This document shows, piece by piece, positions 5,010 to 6,170 of a DNA stretch of 6,170 bases (positions are counted from its first letter, which is position 1; each line of letters starts with the position of its first letter). Source of the stretch: an uncultured Dysosmobacter sp. (GTDB lineage Bacteria; Bacillota; Clostridia; Oscillospirales; Oscillospiraceae). The notes under the pieces were generated by a model. That model did not search any database. It was not told the DNA's origin and saw only the letters and a list, made by a program, of their open reading frames with translations. The stretch spans positions 1 through 6,170 of the forward strand of contig CAKTOO010000034.1 of the NCBI GenBank assembly GCA_934590165.1. The letters run 5' to 3'. The translations under genes and the position numbers were made by a program.

Positions 5010-5872
5010 CGTTCCCCCAACTCCGGGGGCTTTTTCTCCGGCAGGGGCTTTTCCGCCTGCCGCGCCGCACGCTCCTGCTTTGCCGCCGCCAGCCGTTCCC
5101 GGATGGAGGGCTTTTTCTCCGACTGCGTCCGCTCCGCGTGCTCCTTGGCCTTCTCCAGCTCCTCGCCCCGCCTGCCGTTGTTGATAACGCCGTCGATCAT
5201 GCCGTAGTCGTCCTCCAGCGTCATTTCCGCCGTGCGGAGGGGATTGTCCTGCTCCGGCTGCTGCGCGAGGACAGCAAAGGCCCGTGTGCCGTTGCCCATG
5301 ATGAGATATTTCCCATCCTCAGAGGCGTGATGAAAACCGTATCCGTCCGCCTCCATCTGCTCCCTTGTCATGCCGCAGAGATAGAAGCTGCCCCTGGGCG
5401 TCTGGATGCGCTCGGTGATCTCACGGCTTTTCTGCGCCGGCTGCAAAAACTCCGGCACTTCGGAAAAGCCCGCGCGGTCGCAGTAATGGGCGGTATCCTT
5501 CCCGTCCTGATGCAGCACCACGATATCTGATACCGACAGTGAGTGTCCCGTGAAGTCTGCTGGACGATCCACATTAAACCGGGTATAAATGCTTTCCAGA
5601 TCGTCCTTCGCCGTCAGCGGGGCGGTATAGACCTGTTCATAGTTTTCCGGCTTTACGGAAAGACCGTTGCTGCGGATGGCATCCAGCGGCTCAAAGCGGT
5701 AATCCCGCGTGGCGTCCCCCGGTTTTAGTTTGTAGATGAAAAAGGTATCTCTCGGAACGGCCTGCGCCTGCTCTGCACTGGTCGTAGGGTTCTGCACATA
5801 GGCGGCCGCCTCCGCCGCATACTGCGGATCACGCTGCCGGAAAAACTCGTCCAAGTCAAAGGCGATATCCAT
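5006..5872 (-). CDS. YodL-domain ICE protein (possible DUF4316 part), 5' end lost by frameshift
   Basis: The minus-strand frame from ATG 5872 encodes 288 aa. Residues 1-20 (MDIAFDLDEFFRQRDPQYAA) are the continuation of a conserved segment whose first half lies upstream in another frame. Residues 41-143 form a YodL-like domain: FFIYKLKPG, RDYRFEPLDAI, GLSVKPENYEQVY, FTGHSLSVSDIVVL and DTAHYCDRAGFSEVPEFL. Residues about 160-235 (GSFYLCGMTREQMEADGYGF, DDYGMIDGVINNG) match what I recall of the accompanying C-terminal region (perhaps DUF4316). A basic, helical tail follows. Such proteins are common accessory genes in Clostridial conjugative elements, sometimes fused to antirestriction or helicase domains; their role is unknown. 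The ATG at 5872 lacks a good ribosome binding site. Removing one copy of a 13-bp duplication (see 5896-5928) fuses this frame to that starting at 6044, giving about 341 aa. So this copy is probably not expressed normally. Confidence 0.75.
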   Translation of the reverse strand: MDIAFDLDEFFRQRDPQYAAEAAAYVQNPTTSAEQAQAVPRDTFFIYKLKPGDATRDYRFEPLDAIRSNGLSVKPENYEQVYTAPLTAKDDLESIYTRFNVDRPADFTGHSLSVSDIVVLHQDGKDTAHYCDRAGFSEVPEFLQPAQKSREITERIQTPRGSFYLCGMTREQMEADGYGFHHASEDGKYLIMGNGTRAFAVLAQQPEQDNPLRTAEMTLEDDYGMIDGVINNGRRGEELEKAKEHAERTQSEKKPSIRERLAAAKQERAARQAEKPLPEKKPPELGER

Positions 5873-6044
5873 GGCCCACTCGGATTTTTCTTCTTCTGGA
5901 AGATCGTCCTGGAAGATCGTCCTGGAAGGTCATTACCCGGTACTCGTCGGGGATGCTGCCGCGCTCGCCGTCGTAAAACTCATGGAAGCTGCTGCCAGTA
6001 TCCCAGACATACCCCTGATTGGTGAAGGTGCCGTTTTTATCCAT
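5856..6044 (-). pseudogene. Frameshifted 5' part of the YodL-domain gene
   Basis: The minus-strand frame from ATG 6044 reads MDKNGTFTNQGYVWDTGSSF then HEFYDGERGSIPDEYR and VMTFQDDLP. It then meets the extra 13 bases, drifts to GRSSRRRKIRVGHGYRL and stops at 5856-5858. Without the extra copy it reads FQDDLPEEEKSEWAMDIAFD, joining the downstream frame without a gap and with sensible protein sequence. There is no good ribosome binding site before 6044, and sequence upstream belongs to a different gene, so the original N-terminus may also be missing. Confidence 0.75.
5896..5928. repeat. 13-bp tandem duplication causing a frameshift
   Basis: The unit agatcgtcctgga occurs twice in tandem (5901-5913 and 5914-5926), flanked by partial copies. 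This leaves three copies of ctggaag at 5896-5902, 5909-5915 and 5922-5928. One unit fewer would leave two ctggaag copies 13 bases apart, an ordinary substrate for replication slippage, and would restore the YodL-gene reading frame. Confidence 0.9.
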
Positions 6045-6055
6045 AGCGATATCCC

Positions 6056-6170
6056 GACCGTATCCACCATGAGCTCCACCAGTTCGTCCAGATGGTCCCT
6101 GTCCAGCTTTTCATCCTGGGTGAGGATATCGTAGTCGATATTCTCCAAAATGATCTCCCGGTAGCTCTCA
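6056..6170 (-). pseudogene. Replication initiator (DUF6017 region) fragment, cut and running off the window
   Basis: The minus-strand frame is open from the window edge and reads ESYREIILENIDYDIL then DRDHLDELVELMVDTV, ending at base 6056. This resembles the C-terminal DUF6017 region of RepA-type replication initiators of Clostridial ICEs and plasmids, in which further residues (recalled as a Cys-Ser segment and a KSRFLKL-like segment) should follow. Here the frame instead continues as GISLWIKTAPSPIR, the out-of-frame reading of the YodL gene, to a stop at 5933. So the 3' part is missing and the gene is joined to another. The N-terminal part lies outside the window. Confidence 0.6.

Noticed and set aside
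4817..5530. Plus-strand frame of 237 codons opposite the YodL and Cys-rich genes
   Set aside because: Antisense shadow, Arg/Pro/Leu-rich without a ribosome binding site, whereas the minus strand shows clear family motifs and coupled starts.
1..6170. CRISPR array, tRNA, rRNA or IS transposase
   Set aside because: No regularly spaced repeats, no cloverleaf or rRNA signatures, and no transposase motif or terminal inverted repeats were seen on either strand.

Overview
The window looks like accessory DNA from a fairly GC-rich gut Firmicute (Clostridia, Oscillospiraceae/Ruminococcaceae-like). It carries pieces of an integrative and conjugative element (ICE) of the broad Tn1549/CTn type. This rests on recognising, from memory of the families, a Tn1549-type relaxase C-terminus, an ICE DNA methylase, a YodL-domain protein, a DUF6017 (replication initiator) fragment, a Bro-N antirepressor-like gene, and an SLH-domain surface protein next to a class B sortase. 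No database search was possible.

Layout. (1) 1-1953, plus strand: the 3' end of a surface protein (Listeria-Bacteroides repeat plus three SLH domains), a strong hairpin, an intact lipoprotein-like class B sortase and its terminator. (2) 1954-2099: a gene-poor spacer with short hairpins. (3) 2100-2830, minus strand: a DNA methylase lacking its N-terminal half, translationally coupled (TTGA overlap) to the first ~16 codons of another ICE gene that is cut off. (4) 2823-3809, plus strand: a relaxase lacking its N-terminal catalytic domain. (5) 3913-4272, plus strand: an intact small membrane protein (DUF6050-like). (6) 4419-4742, plus strand: a Bro-N gene broken by an in-frame TGA and cut at its 3' end. 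(7) 4812-6170, minus strand: an intact 65-aa Cys-rich protein coupled by ATGA overlap to a YodL-domain gene. A 13-bp tandem duplication puts the 5' part of the YodL gene out of frame. Next to it is a fragment of a DUF6017 replication-initiator gene running off the window edge.

Working together. The SLH protein and sortase are cell-envelope genes of the element. The other genes belong to its DNA-processing and accessory modules, but the relaxase, methylase, Bro-N and initiator pieces are all broken. I see at least four probable junctions (near 2145, 2800-2823, 4743 and 6045-6056), one nonsense change and one duplication frameshift. The window therefore reads as a decaying, rearranged ICE, or possibly a mis-joined assembly, rather than a working novel system. 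The most notable items are the head-to-head joint between two genes that both lost their 5' ends, and the potentially reversible 13-bp duplication.
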